The notes beneath the pieces are model-generated. The model saw only the letters and a list, made by a program, of their open reading frames with translations. It did not search any database and was not told the DNA's origin. From Hordeum vulgare subsp. vulgare (lineage: Eukaryota > Streptophyta > Magnoliopsida > Poales > Poaceae): 64,000 nucleotides of DNA. The position numbers and the translations under genes are program-made. This document shows positions 10,642-22,117 of this stretch, one piece after another. Within the stretch, counting starts at the first letter, position 1. Each line of letters begins with the position of its first letter. The stretch spans positions 22,427,267-22,491,266 of the forward strand of contig NC_058519.1 in NCBI RefSeq assembly GCF_904849725.1, in the 5' to 3' direction.

Positions 10642-13600
10642 TTAATGCATATAAAGTTCTACGTCCTCGTAATGGTGTTCTCCTTTAGGATGGAGGACTT
10701 CTCTCCTGAACCATCCAGCTAGTTCCTCTTGAAGTGGTCGGAAGCGAGCTTCTGGACTAAGCATCACCCGGAGGTTATTCCGCTGAGCATTGGTATCACT
10801 CGGAACCCGCTCAGAGGTGTATCTCCGGATCATCTCACAGACATAGTATCCACATAGATTGGTCCCCGCTGGCTGAATATCCCCACCATTCTTAGCCTTT
10901 GACCTTTTGAATTCTAGCTCTTTTTTGAATTCACCGACCTTTGTATCTACGAACCGTCTCCAAACCCTACGAGGCAAAGAAAATTAAATGAACAAGAGAG
11001 TTATGATATTAGGAAATGAACGAAATAGGCCGATCGATATAGAGCGCAAATGAATGAAAATAATTACTTCTGCAGCATTCTTCTCATGCCGCCCCAAAGC
11101 TTTGGATCCATATTCAGAGAGTCGTGGACGAGACATTCTGAGGTGTCAACTTTAATTACTAGCAGAATCCAGTGGAACCTGCGGACACGATACATGCACA
11201 GTACGTCATGCATAACTCATCGATTAGCCGGCCACATACCATGCATGGAGTAAACAAAAGAGAATGTGCTCAAGACAGAAACACTCACCCAAAATGGTAA
11301 GGAAATAGAATATCACTTTTGAGTTCCTGCTTTGTAAGAAACTGCCACAGGTCTGCCTCCATGTCGGCGGGGTGATGCTCCAACACATATCCATTAACGA
11401 TGTGTGGGTCAATGAACCCAACATCATGGATGTTCCTTACTCTGCATTCCTTAATCTTCATTCTGCATGTATAATAGCGGACACAACAATATAGTTACGA
11501 CATATATATAGTGCAGGCAATATGAACGAGATGGGGTAGAAATAAATCACTTACAGAACGTAGCAACTGATGATAGATTTGTCGAGCTCGCGCAGATTGA
11601 AAAGCTGGAACAATTCACTCAGATGAATTTGTACATAGTAATGTTTGAAGTGATGCTCATATCTAACTTCCGCATAAATATATTCTTTGGCGTTTTTATT
11701 TTTTATGTAACCCTTGTACCATTTCAGCAGACCTTTCATTTGTGGAGGTAGATCCTCTTCCTGCGCAGGCTCGACGAGAGGCCCATTCTTCACATATGTA
11801 ATTACTACCTCCTTCACTGGCGCCTCATCAAGGCCTAACAGTTCACGAAGAGTAATACCTAAGTTGGCCGCTTGTTCTCTGGCACTCGTTACAGTCAATC
11901 CATGTGCTGCCGCAGCTGCTATGATATCGGGGTCATCCGGACCGGCGGCTTTCACTATAAGCGGGGCAATCGATTGTTTACTTTGTTCCCCGAGCTGGGC
12001 AACTCGTTTCCCGCTTTTTTTACTTTCTAATTCCGTTTTCTCGGCCTCCTCCAAGGCTTTGTTCTCCTGGTTCTCCGCCCGCTCTTTCTTCTCCTTCAAC
12101 ATGAATGCCTGCCTACGAAGTTCACGTGCATAGTCGTCAGGCAGATTCTTCGCGGCTTGGGACGGTGTGCTCAAAAATGACTTAGCCCACTTCTTTTGCT
12201 CATCAGAAAATACTGGCTTGGGCTCGGGCTCTCTTTTCTTCTTGCAGTCCGCCTTCCATTTCTCATGATCAGCAGCCGCGGCCGCGGTAGTTTCCTCGTC
12301 ACTACGTTCCCAAGGCCTTGTGGGGAGAGGCTTCAGTGATGGCTCCGGTACCTTTGTGGTCTTAGGTACATAAGGGTCCGGGTTAATAATCCAGGACTGC
12401 TTCTGCTTCTTTGCCGGAGGTGGATTGGGGGGCGGCGTCTGATCACCCGCCGGACGAGGACTGGGGGGCGGCGTCTGATCACCCGCCGGACGTTCTGGAC
12501 TGGGGGGCGTCGGCTGACGTGACGGAGGTGTAGGTGAACCGCCACCACCACCACCACCACCACCACCGCCACCGCCACCACCACCACCGTAGGGGGGTGG
12601 ACTTGTTGTCCTTGGCGCCTCGCCTGGAAACTTGATAAACTTCTTTTGCCATAGAATGAAATGGCGCTTGACATCTCCAAGTCTTTTCTCCCCTTCAGGT
12701 GTAGCAATGTCAATCTCCAGGTCCTCAAACCCTTGGACTATGTCCTCCACCGTGACACGAGCATAGCCATCTTGAATGGGGTTGTTGTGGTGGAGTGCTC
12801 CAGGTAAACATGGTAAAGCACTGCCGATGGCTACCTTCATGGACATGTTCCCGATAGGATAATACAGATGACATTCTTTCATCTCCTTTATATCGTCCAC
12901 GGGGTAGCGAGGAGGCTCCGGTGCAGTAATTTCGACCACCAGAGGCTCCGGTGCAGTATTTTTGACCACCAGAGGCTCCGGTGCAGTAATTTCGATCGTC
13001 GGTGCATCTGCACCAGCTGGTGGGGCCTCCGTGGAAGCCACGCTGCTTCTCCGCTGCTGGCTTCCGAGATCCGCTGGATGATCTTCATGCTGCGCCCGAG
13101 CTACATCTCTTTCGGCTAATAGTACACTCACGGTTTTCTTCATCACATCCATTTCCGATGCCAACCGCGCCACAACATCTGCTTCCCGATCCATCTTTCT
13201 CTTACGGCTTCTGTAACCGTACGGGTCATCGTTCTGGGGGAACCCTATTTTCCACGGAATGTGCCCCATGCCTCGTACACGTCCTCCGTGTTCAGGATTC
13301 CCGAGGGCTTTTGTCAGCGCGTCGTTCTCTCTGTTGAACTTGATCTTCCCCTCTTGAGCATCCCTCATTGCGTCAATAAGGGCTTGGGTGGGTTTAATTA
13401 ATTTGCCCCGGTAAACACACTCCCCTGTCTCCGGGTTCAGCGTTCCCCCATGCCCGTACCACCAGCTTTTGGCCCTTGGGTCCCATCCCTCCGTACCTGG
13501 ACGGATTCCTCGCGCCCTCAGCTCGTTCTCCATCTTCTCCAACCTAGGCACCCAAATGCGATACCCTCCTGGCCCCATAATATGATTGTACTCCTTCTTA

Positions 13601-14505
13601 GCCGCATTTTCCTTATTTCTTTTCGATATTTGAATGAACTGCTCCGATTTCTTTTGCTTCACAAATTCTGGCCAATCATGTTTCAGTTTCTCATATTGTC
13701 CTTTGAAATCCGGAGTCTTGTTCTGCTTGACAAAGTCATGGGCTAGATTTTGCTTGAATTTCCGGAATGCGTCGGCCATCTTATGAAGAGCGAACTGTTT
13801 GACTAGCCTCCTCCTCTCCTTGTTTTCCTCAATCTTGTTACCCTCCTCATCGAATTTGTTGTATTCCGGAGGTAGAACGAAATGTTCCATAAGCTTCTTG
13901 AAGCAATCTTTTTTTGTTCTCTTATCGACAAAAGTGAAACCAGCAATTCGTGCCTTCTTTGGCTTATTCCACTCCTGGACGGTGATCGAGACATTGTCTC
14001 TAACAACGGCTCCGCATTGGCTGACAAACTTGGTGGCGTTCTTGCGGGGCTCCAGCGGCCTGCCGGTTGCACTGTCGACAACCTCGATGGTGCATGTTTC
14101 TCCTTGTTTCATCGTTTTGGTTGCACCACGCTTTGACGACGTACTCGATTGTTTCGACGATCCGGCCGAGGGCTAAAATAAGAAAGAGAGTCGCGCGCGT
14201 TAGTACATACATATTTATTCAAATCAGTTAGTTTGTATCACCAGAGGCTCAATGTATATATATACCTCGGCGCCGGAGGTGGTTGCTACTTCCATTTGAA
14301 GATCGTCGTTTATCGACGTTTGTTCGGCATCATCTTGCTGACGGCGCCCTTCATCTTCACCGTCAAGGTTCAGATAAGAAGAGATATCATCTTCTTCTTC
14401 TCCGGTCGGCACATATAGAATATCGCCGTTTATGATGCCGAACATATGTGCTTCACCGTCCGGATCATAGTTGTCCATAATCGGGTCAGCTCTATCGTCC
14501 GCCAT
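10642..14505 (-). CDS. CACTA ORF2 with Ulp1-like C48 protease domain, intact reading frame
   Basis: Predicted exons in order are 14505-14266, 14172-11555, 11462-11289, 11178-11068 and 10966-10642; all introns are GT-AG and the sum is 3468 bases (1155 aa plus stop) with no internal stop. Exon 1 is acidic (starts MADDRADPIMDNYDPDGE). Exon 2 has a basic coiled region, a DUF8039-like region (from RYPVDDIKEMKEC), an uninterrupted glycine run of about 17, proline-rich repeats containing PAGDQTPPP, and a Lys/Glu-rich coiled coil. The C-terminal exons give the protease: FHWILLVI (His), ECLVHDSL (Asp) and QPAGTNLCGYYVC (Gln...Cys). Exons of 174 and 111 nt match elements A and C exactly; the last three exons of A/C correspond to one exon here. 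A 5'-UTR intron acceptor (TTTTCAG) lies just upstream of the ATG. Likely nuclear; substrate unknown. Confidence 0.85.
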
Positions 14506-14539
14506 TATGTCAGTCCTGAAAACATGTAGTAAAAACAAA

Positions 14540-15640
14540 TTAATTAAGTGAAGAAGGGGGGCGGTGGCGGTGGCGGTGGCGAAAGGGCGGTGGCAAAAGG
14601 AGGGGGCGAGGAAGGGGTGGGAGAGGGTGTCGCGGTAGAGCGCGAGACGGGGCGGCAGACGACGGCGTCACGGAGAGGGAGGCGAGGACAACACACATGT
14701 ATAACCCTCGCCGCCCCCTCTCGATCCCAAAAAAAACACCGCGCGCATCGCCGCCCCCCTCGCCGCCCCCTCTCCGTATACTTTTTTTGTTGTTAATTAT
14801 CAAGTTCTCCGTGTGCCTAGTTTAATTTTTTGTCAAAATGTTCATAGTTTAAATATAGTTTTGAAAACCATTTTTGTTGATACAAAAAAACAAGAATCGT
14901 ATTTTCGATCCTATTTCTAAACCGTTTGTCCGTATGAGGCAAATGAGATAGAGTTGGATGGTTCCTGCAAATCAGCTCATTTCATGCGTTGAAGGTTTTA
15001 TTTTCCAAATTCCCTACGCTTATAGAGGAATTTCAAGAATGGAAAAATTTCTAACCTATGGAACAACATTTTCTAACCTATGGAACAACATTTGAACATT
15101 GTATAAATAAATTTAAAAATGTCATGAATCTTTTTTGAATTGTTGGATTTGTTTTTCTCAAATGTCACATACATCTTTTTAATGTTTCAAAACATTTCTT
15201 ATATTACGCAAAAAAATATTTTTTACATTGTATAAAATATCTTTGAAAATGTCCGAAAAACTTTTTTCAAGGTCGTGCAGGGGAGCTATGGCGGCGACCC
15301 CTCCGATGAGGATTTTTACTCCGGTGAGGGTGGGCGGTGGCTCGTCGGCGCTCTAGTTAGCAGTAGCAGAGCGGGCAGCACCGGCGGCGTTGAGGGCGGG
15401 CGAGCGAGGCGGCGCGCGCGCGGTGGGCGAGGGAGGCCGGTGATAGCGGCCGGCGGCGCCGTACGTGGGCGAGAGGGGGCGGCGTCGAGGGCGAGGGCGA
15501 CGGCGGGCGACGGCGGGCGGCGTCGAGGGCGAGGGCGACGGCGGGCGGCGTCGAGGGCGAGGGCGACGGCGGCAGGCCTTCGGCGCGGCAGAGATCGGAG
15601 AAGACGAGAAGAGGCGACGGTTCGGGCTTGTATTTATAGT
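14540..15640. other. GC-rich and AT-rich spacer between transposase and ORF2 of CACTA B
   Basis: 14540-14790 and 15290-15620 are very GC-rich with GGCGG/GGGCGA repeats; 14800-15270 is AT-rich with direct repeats such as CTAACCTATGGAACAACATTT (near 15050-15090). Long overlapping frames on both strands come from base composition and repeats. I see no gene; it is probably the leader and promoter region of ORF2. Confidence 0.6.
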
Positions 15641-15647
15641 CCCCCCC

Positions 15648-15850
15648 CCTTTAGTCGCGGTTGGGGAGGCGACCCGCGACTAAAGGGTAACCTTTAGTCG
15701 CGGTTGGCCAGACCAACCGCGACTAAAGGGTTTTTTGGCGGGTTTTTCGTTCCCGCGCCCAACGACCTTTAGTCGCGGTTGGGGAGGCGACCCGCGACTA
15801 AAGGGTAAACTTTAGTCGCGGTTGGCCAGGCCAACCGCGACTAAAGGTAT
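15648..15850. repeat. internal cluster of CACTA B terminal-type inverted repeats
   Basis: Four inverted pairs of TTTAGTCGCGGTTGG with complements CCGCGACTAAAG lie between the transposase and ORF2. Two of them form a near-duplicate block of about 120 bp. This is the B counterpart of the clusters at 3156-3375 (A) and 28136-28292 (C). Confidence 0.88.
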
Positions 15851-15908
15851 TTTTCAAAATACTTTTCTTTTTCAAAATCTTAAAAATACAAATAATATAT
15901 CAAAAAAT

Positions 15909-17861
15909 TCAGAAAAATCCAGACGGGACCTTCATACTGCTCAGGCATTCAAAAAAGATGACCTTCTCTTCTTTGGTCAGAGCGTAGCTGGCACGACCTT
16001 GAAACCATTCCGGATGCCGGACATCAGGGTCTTTCAAACGTTGCTGGTCCTGCCGTGCTTCCTTTGTATCATTTGTCTTCCCATACACGCCCAAGAAGCT
16101 TAGGAGGTTCACGCAAATACTCTTCGTAACGTGCATCACGTCGATTGCAGAGCGGACTTCTAGGACTTTCCAATATTCTAGCTCCCAGAATATAGATTTC
16201 TTCTTCCACATGGCTGCGTGCCCGTCAGCTCCCTTCGGAACTGATTGTCCGCCAGGACCCTTTTCAAAGATGACTTTCAAATCCTTGACCATATCAAATA
16301 CCTCAGCACCAGTGCGTTCCGCAGGCTTCGGCCGGTGATCTGCCTTGCCGTTGTAATGCTTGCCTTTCTTTCTTACTGGATGAATTTTCGGAAGAAATCG
16401 ACGATGCCCAAGGTACACGTTCTTCTTACAATTTGGCAAATGTACACTTTCAGTCTCATGTAAGCAGTGCGTGCATGCATTGTATCCCTTATTTGACAGT
16501 CCCGAAAGGTTACTAAGAGCAGGCCAATCGTTGATGGTTACGAAAAGCAACGCTCGTAGGTCAAATTCCTCTTCTTTGTGCTCATCCCACACACGGACAC
16601 CAGGTCTGCCCCACAGCTGTAAAAGTTCATCAACTAATGGCCTTAGGTACACATCGATGTCGTTGCCGGGTTGCTTCGGACCTTGGATGAGCACTGGCAT
16701 CATAATGAACTTCCGCTTCATGCACAACCAAGGAGGAAGGTTGTAGATGCATAGAGTCACGGGCCAGGTGCTATGGCTGGAGCTCTGCTCGCCAAAAGGA
16801 TTCATGCCATCTGTACTTAGACCAAATCTTATGTTCCTTGCGTCAGCTGCAAAATCTTTGAACTCTCTGTCGATCTTTCTCCATTGCGTTCCATCTGCGG
16901 TGTGTCTCAACTCCCCGTCCGACTTACGGTCCTCTTTGTGCCGTCGCAACAACTTGGCATGCTCTTTGTTCCTGAACAAACGTTTCAACCGTGGTATTAT
17001 AGGAGCATACCACATCACCTTGGCGGGAACCCTCTTCCTGGGTTTCTCGCCCTCAACATCCTCACCAGGGTCATCGCCTCTGATCTTATAACGCAATGCA
17101 GTGCATACCGGGCATTCATTCAAATTCTCGTATTCACCGCGGTAGAGGATGCAGTCGTTGATGCATGCATGTATCTTCAGAACCTCTAAACCTAGAGGGC
17201 AGACAACCTTCTTTGCTTCGTACGTACTGGCGGGCAACTCGTTATTCTTTGGAAACATATTCTTCAACATTTTCAGCAAGTTTTCAAATGCCGAGTCAGC
17301 TACACCTGCCTGTGCCTTCCATTTCAGCAAATCCAGTGTGCAGCCCAGCTTTTTCAGACCATCATCGCATCCGGGGTACAACGACTTTCTGTGATCCTCT
17401 AACATGCGATCCAAATTCTCCCTCTCCTTTTCAGTTTCGCAGCATCTCCGTGCATCAGCAATGGTCCGACCAAGATCATCAACGGTCTCATCACGTGCCT
17501 CTTCTTCACCTTCACCTTCCCCTTCACCTTCCCCTTCACCTTCAGCATCCTCCATGAAAGTATCACCGAAATGAGCAAGATAGCTTTCATCGATGAAATC
17601 ATCCCCTTCTTCATCTTCTTCCATTATAACCCCTCTTTCTCCATGCTTGGTCCAACAATTATAGCTTGGCATGAAACCGTGCCGAAGCAGGTGCAGGTGA
17701 ACTTCTCTTGAGGAAGAGTAACCCTTCTGATTCTTACAGTCAACACATGGACAGATAACAAAACCCTTCTGCTTGTTCACATTAGCCACTACGAGGTAAT
17801 CTTTCAAACCCGTAGTGAACTCGCGGGAGAGTCGGTTACCGTACATCCATTGCCGATTCAT
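15909..17861 (-). pseudogene. TNP2-type CACTA transposase, truncated after 650 aa
   Basis: The frame starts at MNRQWMYGNRLSREF, directly after a good splice acceptor (ATGCAG), and runs open to a TGA at 15909. It shows a transposase-associated domain (about residues 1-80, with CPCVDCKNQKGYSSS), an acidic linker with repeated Gly-Glu, the TNP2/Transposase_21 core (LSTDGMNPFGEQ, CIYNLPPWLCMKRKF, VLIQGPKQPGNDIDV) and the start of a DUF4218-like region (SAIDVMHVTKSICVN). It stops at KVPSGFF, where element C's copy continues for over 400 more residues through the DUF4218 and DUF4216 regions. The missing C-terminus is absent from element B, so this copy is probably inactive by deletion, although its remaining frame is uninterrupted. 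Confidence 0.88.
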
Positions 17862-18217
17862 CTGCATTATTATAATATAAAATATATAATTAACCATCAT
17901 GCATTTGTTAAACTAACTAGCTATAAACAATAGAAATTAAACAATGAACAACACACATGCATATTTTATCAATGACACACATGCATGAAAGGTTCAAGTT
18001 GTTAACCGCGATCGAGGAGGAAAAAATAAATGAGGAACGTCAAGTGTGGCTCCAACACTTCATATCATGTTTGTTTCACGCTCTTGGGGCATTTCATCAA
18101 ACACCTTGTGTGCATAAGAGGAACCAAAAGCAAACCTACACCCCCTTGTGAAGCTTGTGAAGAGAAGTGGCACCAAATGGCTAAGTGAGTGTGCTGAACT
18201 GGTATATATAGGGGAGG

Positions 18218-18425
18218 AGATTTAGTCGCGGTTGGCATGGCCAACCGCGACTAAAGGCCTTTGGGCACCTTTAGTCGCGGTTGGCCTGGCCAACCGCGAC
18301 TAAAGCCCCTCACGTGCACCAGCTGGCCACCGAGCGCCCTGGCCCAGGCCTTTGGTCGCGGTTCGTCTGCCGAACCGCGACTAAAGAAATCATTAGTCGC
18401 GGTTCCTACAGTTTCGCGACTTATG
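18218..18425. repeat. 5' subterminal inverted repeats of CACTA B
   Basis: Inverted pairs TTTAGTCGCGGTTGGC / GCCAACCGCGACTAAAG, plus TTTGGTCGCGGTTCG variants, lie just inside the right terminus and upstream of the - strand transposase gene. They probably combine transposase-binding and promoter functions. Confidence 0.88.
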
Positions 18426-18457
18426 GGGCTGGACGGAAGCCTCTTTTTCTACCAGTG

Positions 18458-18460
18458 ACC
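18458..18460. other. target-site duplication ACC, right copy (CACTA B)
   Basis: ACC follows the terminal ACCAGTG. It matches 10172-10174. Confidence 0.9.
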
Positions 18461-19384
18461 AAAGACACGTACAATCACTTTGGCAAACCTACACGCTGAC
18501 TTAATTGTACTATCTTCCCCAATGCGAAGGTACTCATCAGTATAGTCAGGCGGAACGCCGTTTGAAATTACCCGCATAGCTGCCAAGATTCACTAAATCC
18601 CTTCAAGCCTGCGGCATTCCTTCTTTAAGTAAAATATCGACAATTGGCCTCTCAAACTTCAACAATTTTAACAAAGAGGGATCTGCGCATGCGGTACCTT
18701 TTCCGAAAGAGGTGCGGCGGTTATGTTGGATTGGCAACGAAGCAGTCTCGCATCAACATCTCGTTGTCGAGATGGCAATTTCGAGGAATGCAAAGACGGA
18801 CGACCGTCGATCCATGCCGCCTCTTTCGATGCTCGTCTTCGTGCTCCTTCACGGCAAGGGCCATCACCAAACTCTGCTGGTGAAATGTGAGAACCACGTC
18901 TCAACATCCAAGTCATCCGAATTGGATGAATCCTCGAGCAGAAACTTCTCGCACAGGCTCAAGTCCATCTCCGACGGTGCCTCTCTCACCGTCGTGGATT
19001 GGCGGATCCAGGGGAGCCGGCGCAGCGGCTCGGTGGAAGAGGGCAACGGTGACCCAGCGGCGCGAATCACCCCACAGATTTGGCGGAAATCGCCGGCTGC
19101 GGACTGGGGAACCAATGGCGGTGCAGCGGCCGGAGGGGGTGGGGAAAGGGCGTGGGCTGAAATGTCCGTCCCGCCAACCACTCCCCTGGGATACATGGCA
19201 AAGTATAGGCGAGGCGGAAACCTGTTTTCATGGGTCGGGGAGGGGATTTTGCCGTGCCCCTCAAAAAGATTTACGTGCCGGACGCGTTTGAGGGGTCTGG
19301 TCTGGCAACATTTTCTGCGTGGACCCTTATTTTAGCGGTTATTTTGCGGGTCGGGGCATTATGCGGGGTCTGCTAGAGATGCTC
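18461..19384 (-). pseudogene. PIF/Harbinger transposase, N-terminal half and terminal inverted repeat
   Basis: From about 18968 on the - strand the sequence reads MDLSLCEKFLLEDSSNSDD, a typical acidic Harbinger N-terminus, then in shifted frames RKRYRMRRSLF-like, AAMRVISNGVPPDYTDEYL and ESAC/RFAKVIVRVFG, ending at the CACTA B insertion point, where the C-terminal half at 10174 continues in frame. An in-frame stop at 18864 and frameshifts show it is dead. The right terminus at 19384 reads, reverse-complemented, GAGCATCTCTAGCAGACC and is followed by TTA, the usual Harbinger target triplet. The other terminus is lost or beyond CACTA A. Confidence 0.8.
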
Positions 19385-19387
19385 TTA

Positions 19388-21080
19388 GGACGGTTCTACA
19401 ACCATCTAGCTTCTCCAAAACTTCCTATATCCAACTTCTTACCGAGTGCGGAGTTTTGGTTGACGGGTATATTGATGGACTTTATTTCAAATGATTTAAA
19501 ATGATATTTCTAAGTTTCAAAATAAAAATAAAAATAAAACTCTGTGAAAACTTATACATATTCGTGACAGATTTGTAAAATTTCGTTCAAAAATATTATT
19601 GTTTCCAAGCTGTACAAAAAAATCCTGCCCCTACCACAACAAAAAAGGGCCATTTTCTTTTATGTATTTGCCTTTTTGTATACGCCACGTGTGAAAATAT
19701 ATTGTCATGATTTTCTTTTCCTGATGTGTTATATATGTACTTTTGTATGAATAAAAAAATTGATATTTTTGTGATGTGATTTTGTAAATCCATCATGGAG
19801 CCCGTCCTCCATTTGCCTTTTTTGACTGCTTACCACGCTTAAAAAGCTAGACATGGGGTCTTCTACAACGAAAATATAGCATAGTGTTTTCTCTTAATTA
19901 ACCTAGCTTTTAAATTGATAGTTTCCTACAATTTACCCATGTTGATTGGAGATGGCTTGCAATTTTCGCTTCCATATACATGCAAATTTGTATCCATCAA
20001 ACTGAATAATGTTTCCATGAAGCAAATCCAAATGTACGCTAATAGCCTAATACACGAGGACATACACAAGCCCGGAAGAGATAACGCGAATCGCCCTGAA
20101 TCATGTATGAACAATGCTTCTGCCTAGCCATGGATGCGCCTGCGCTGCATGCGTAGCTCGCTGGACACACTGGCCGCCGCCGGGAGACTATAACGATAAA
20201 ATTTGTTTTTGGACGTGTCAAAATCAGATATTATCACAGTAGGTTTTTTTTTCTAGAAGGGATATTAGATATGTTCACACACCCTGTGTGACATACCCAT
20301 AAGACAGCCTATACGGTTATTATATGTGGACGAAACATTCAAACTGTTCATATAGGTGGGCACAGCTATTTCATATCACACGTCCAACAACTACTACTCA
20401 TCCCCACCACACACGTGCGGCACGAAGTAAAATCTTTCCACACGTCCTAGCGCGGCAACTTTAGTTATCCGCAGGATGACAACTTTAGTTATCCAGGATG
20501 GCAAATGTAGTTGTAAAGCATGACAACTTCTTTGTTTTGGTTAACTATAGTTGTCATGTCTAATTAACGATAGTTCTTGCGTGTAAATAAATCGTAATTG
20601 CTATATATGGTTAATTACTTGTCATTTGTGATTAACTAGTTATCACGTATGGTCCAACCATAATTGTCATAAATAGTTAATCGTAGTTGTCACATACGTG
20701 TAACTGTAGTTGCCATCTAACATCGTACGAACATTGTGTGGACGAAGAGCAGTTTCCCACGCGCGTGCAGACTGGATGGTGACTGTGTGAGCAGGAACTG
20801 GTTCACCCACACGATGCAGGTCGTGTGGGTGAACGTTCTAACGCCCACACAACACACTATGCCTACGTGGCACTGTAATTCCAACATATTCTTTCAAGGT
20901 TGGTGCAAAACATAACAGACGAAGATCAATGCGTGTGGGCAAACCGCAGATATACCGCATGGTATGAGTGTTATCATTTGGATAAAATAAAATTGCAGGT
21001 TCTGGAAGCAGAAGATGAATATTGATTCTTACCCTTAAAATAGAGTTCTCTGTAGTGACGTACTCCCCCGTCCTAGTAGG
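19388..21080. other. intergenic, no gene recognised
   Basis: AT-rich, unassigned DNA. Short frames (under 75 codons) show no family resemblance. About 20440-20725 holds many short variants of TAGTTGTCAT/TAACTATAGTTGTC in loose succession, like the interior of an old non-autonomous element, and 20270-20880 has several GTGTGGGC/ACACAC blocks. I could not define termini. Confidence 0.5.
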
Positions 21081-21084
21081 GACT

Positions 21085-21180
21085 ACTACTCCATTTGTTT
21101 TTAAATATAAGTTTTTTTAAAAGTTTCATTAATGAACTACATACGGATGTATATAGACATCGGTTTTGCTAAAACAGTTA
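21085..21180. repeat. Stowaway-type MITE fragment
   Basis: TACTCCATTTGTTTTTAAATATAAG followed by GAACTACATACGGATGTATATAGACAT matches the first half of the Stowaway elements at 56103 and 58346. The second half is missing. Confidence 0.7.
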
Positions 21181-21498
21181 TGGTCTCATTCACGTACGAT
21201 GTCATTGGATCATAAAGCGCGTAGCGATACGTGCATGTCCTAGCGAAGTTGTCCTCGGCCTGTTTATTTCTTGGTTATTTGTTATCTCTTGCTGCTGGCC
21301 TCTCGTGGGCTGTTAAGTCCTCCCGTCGTTGATAGGTGTGGCGATGCTCCTTGTTTTGTTTTCAAGGGTAGTGATGCTGTTTTTTTCCAGAGGTAGCGAC
21401 GCTGCCTTGTTTCATTTATCCGTTAGTCACTCTATGTATGTGTATCGGGTTGTATTGATTTAGATGCTCCCTTTTTATATTAATGACATTAATGTTTA

Positions 21499-21825
21499 AA
21501 GTCCCGTCGCAGCTGTAAGATTTAGAATGTGGTCGCAACTACAAATATTTAAAGTCAGATCGTAACTGCATGTATTCAAAGTCGGGTTGCAACTACAAGT
21601 ATTTAAAGCCGGGTCGCAACTGCATGTATTCGAAGTCGGGTTAGAACTGCAAGTATTTAAAGTCGGGTCGCAACTGCATGTATTCGAAGTCGGGTCGCAA
21701 TTGCAAATATTCAAAGTCTAATCTCAACTGCAAGCCTTTATAGTCTGGTCGCAATTGCAAGTATTCATAGTCGGATCGCAATTGCAAGTATTCATAGTTG
21801 GGTCGCAAATGCAAATCTTATTTGT
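21499..21825. repeat. 27-bp minisatellite, about 12 copies
   Basis: Units of the form AAGTCGGGTCGCAACTGCAAGTATT recur about every 27 bp with variation. On the - strand this gives a pseudo-peptide repeat (NTCSCDPTL); because the period is a multiple of three the frame stays open, but I see no sign of a gene. Confidence 0.8.
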
Positions 21826-22117
21826 GCAGCAACTATATGAAAAAGCTAGAATCAAGTTGTTTTTTACTAAAAAAACATATTATTACATCACAATTCATAT
21901 AATAAGGATACACTACTTTGTACAAGAAGCTTTAGCGGTCAGAGTAGTTGAAGCTAACAAGCCATTACGTAAATTTTTTTGCTTATTCTTTTTTTCTCTA
22001 TCAGTGATTTCTTTTTTAAACGATACGACGTGCAACAACAAGAACTGAACGAGTAGTTATTGGACCGGCTAGATGGAACGCATAGCAACAACAATAAACA
22101 CTAGTGGGGACGGGGCC

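Larger units (their letters stand above)
10175..18457 (-). mobile_element. CACTA (En/Spm) transposon B, complete ends, about 8.3 kb
   Basis: The left end reads CACTAGTGGAAAAAGGGCC and the right end, reverse-complemented, CACTGGTAGAAAAAGAGGC; both are flanked by ACC. Subterminal inverted repeats use TTTAGTCGCGG, one base different from the TTTAGTCCCGG of elements A and C. Genes lie on the - strand: a TNP2-type transposase (17861-15909) that stops early, then an internal cluster of the same terminal repeats (15648-15850), then ORF2 (14505-10642), which appears open throughout. With no complete transposase, B should be non-autonomous. It interrupts a Harbinger transposase relic. Confidence 0.93.

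Noticed and set aside
20240..21060. Complete Mutator- or Harbinger-type element around the GTTGTCAT repeats
   Set aside because: I could not find matching terminal repeats or a target duplication, so no element is called.
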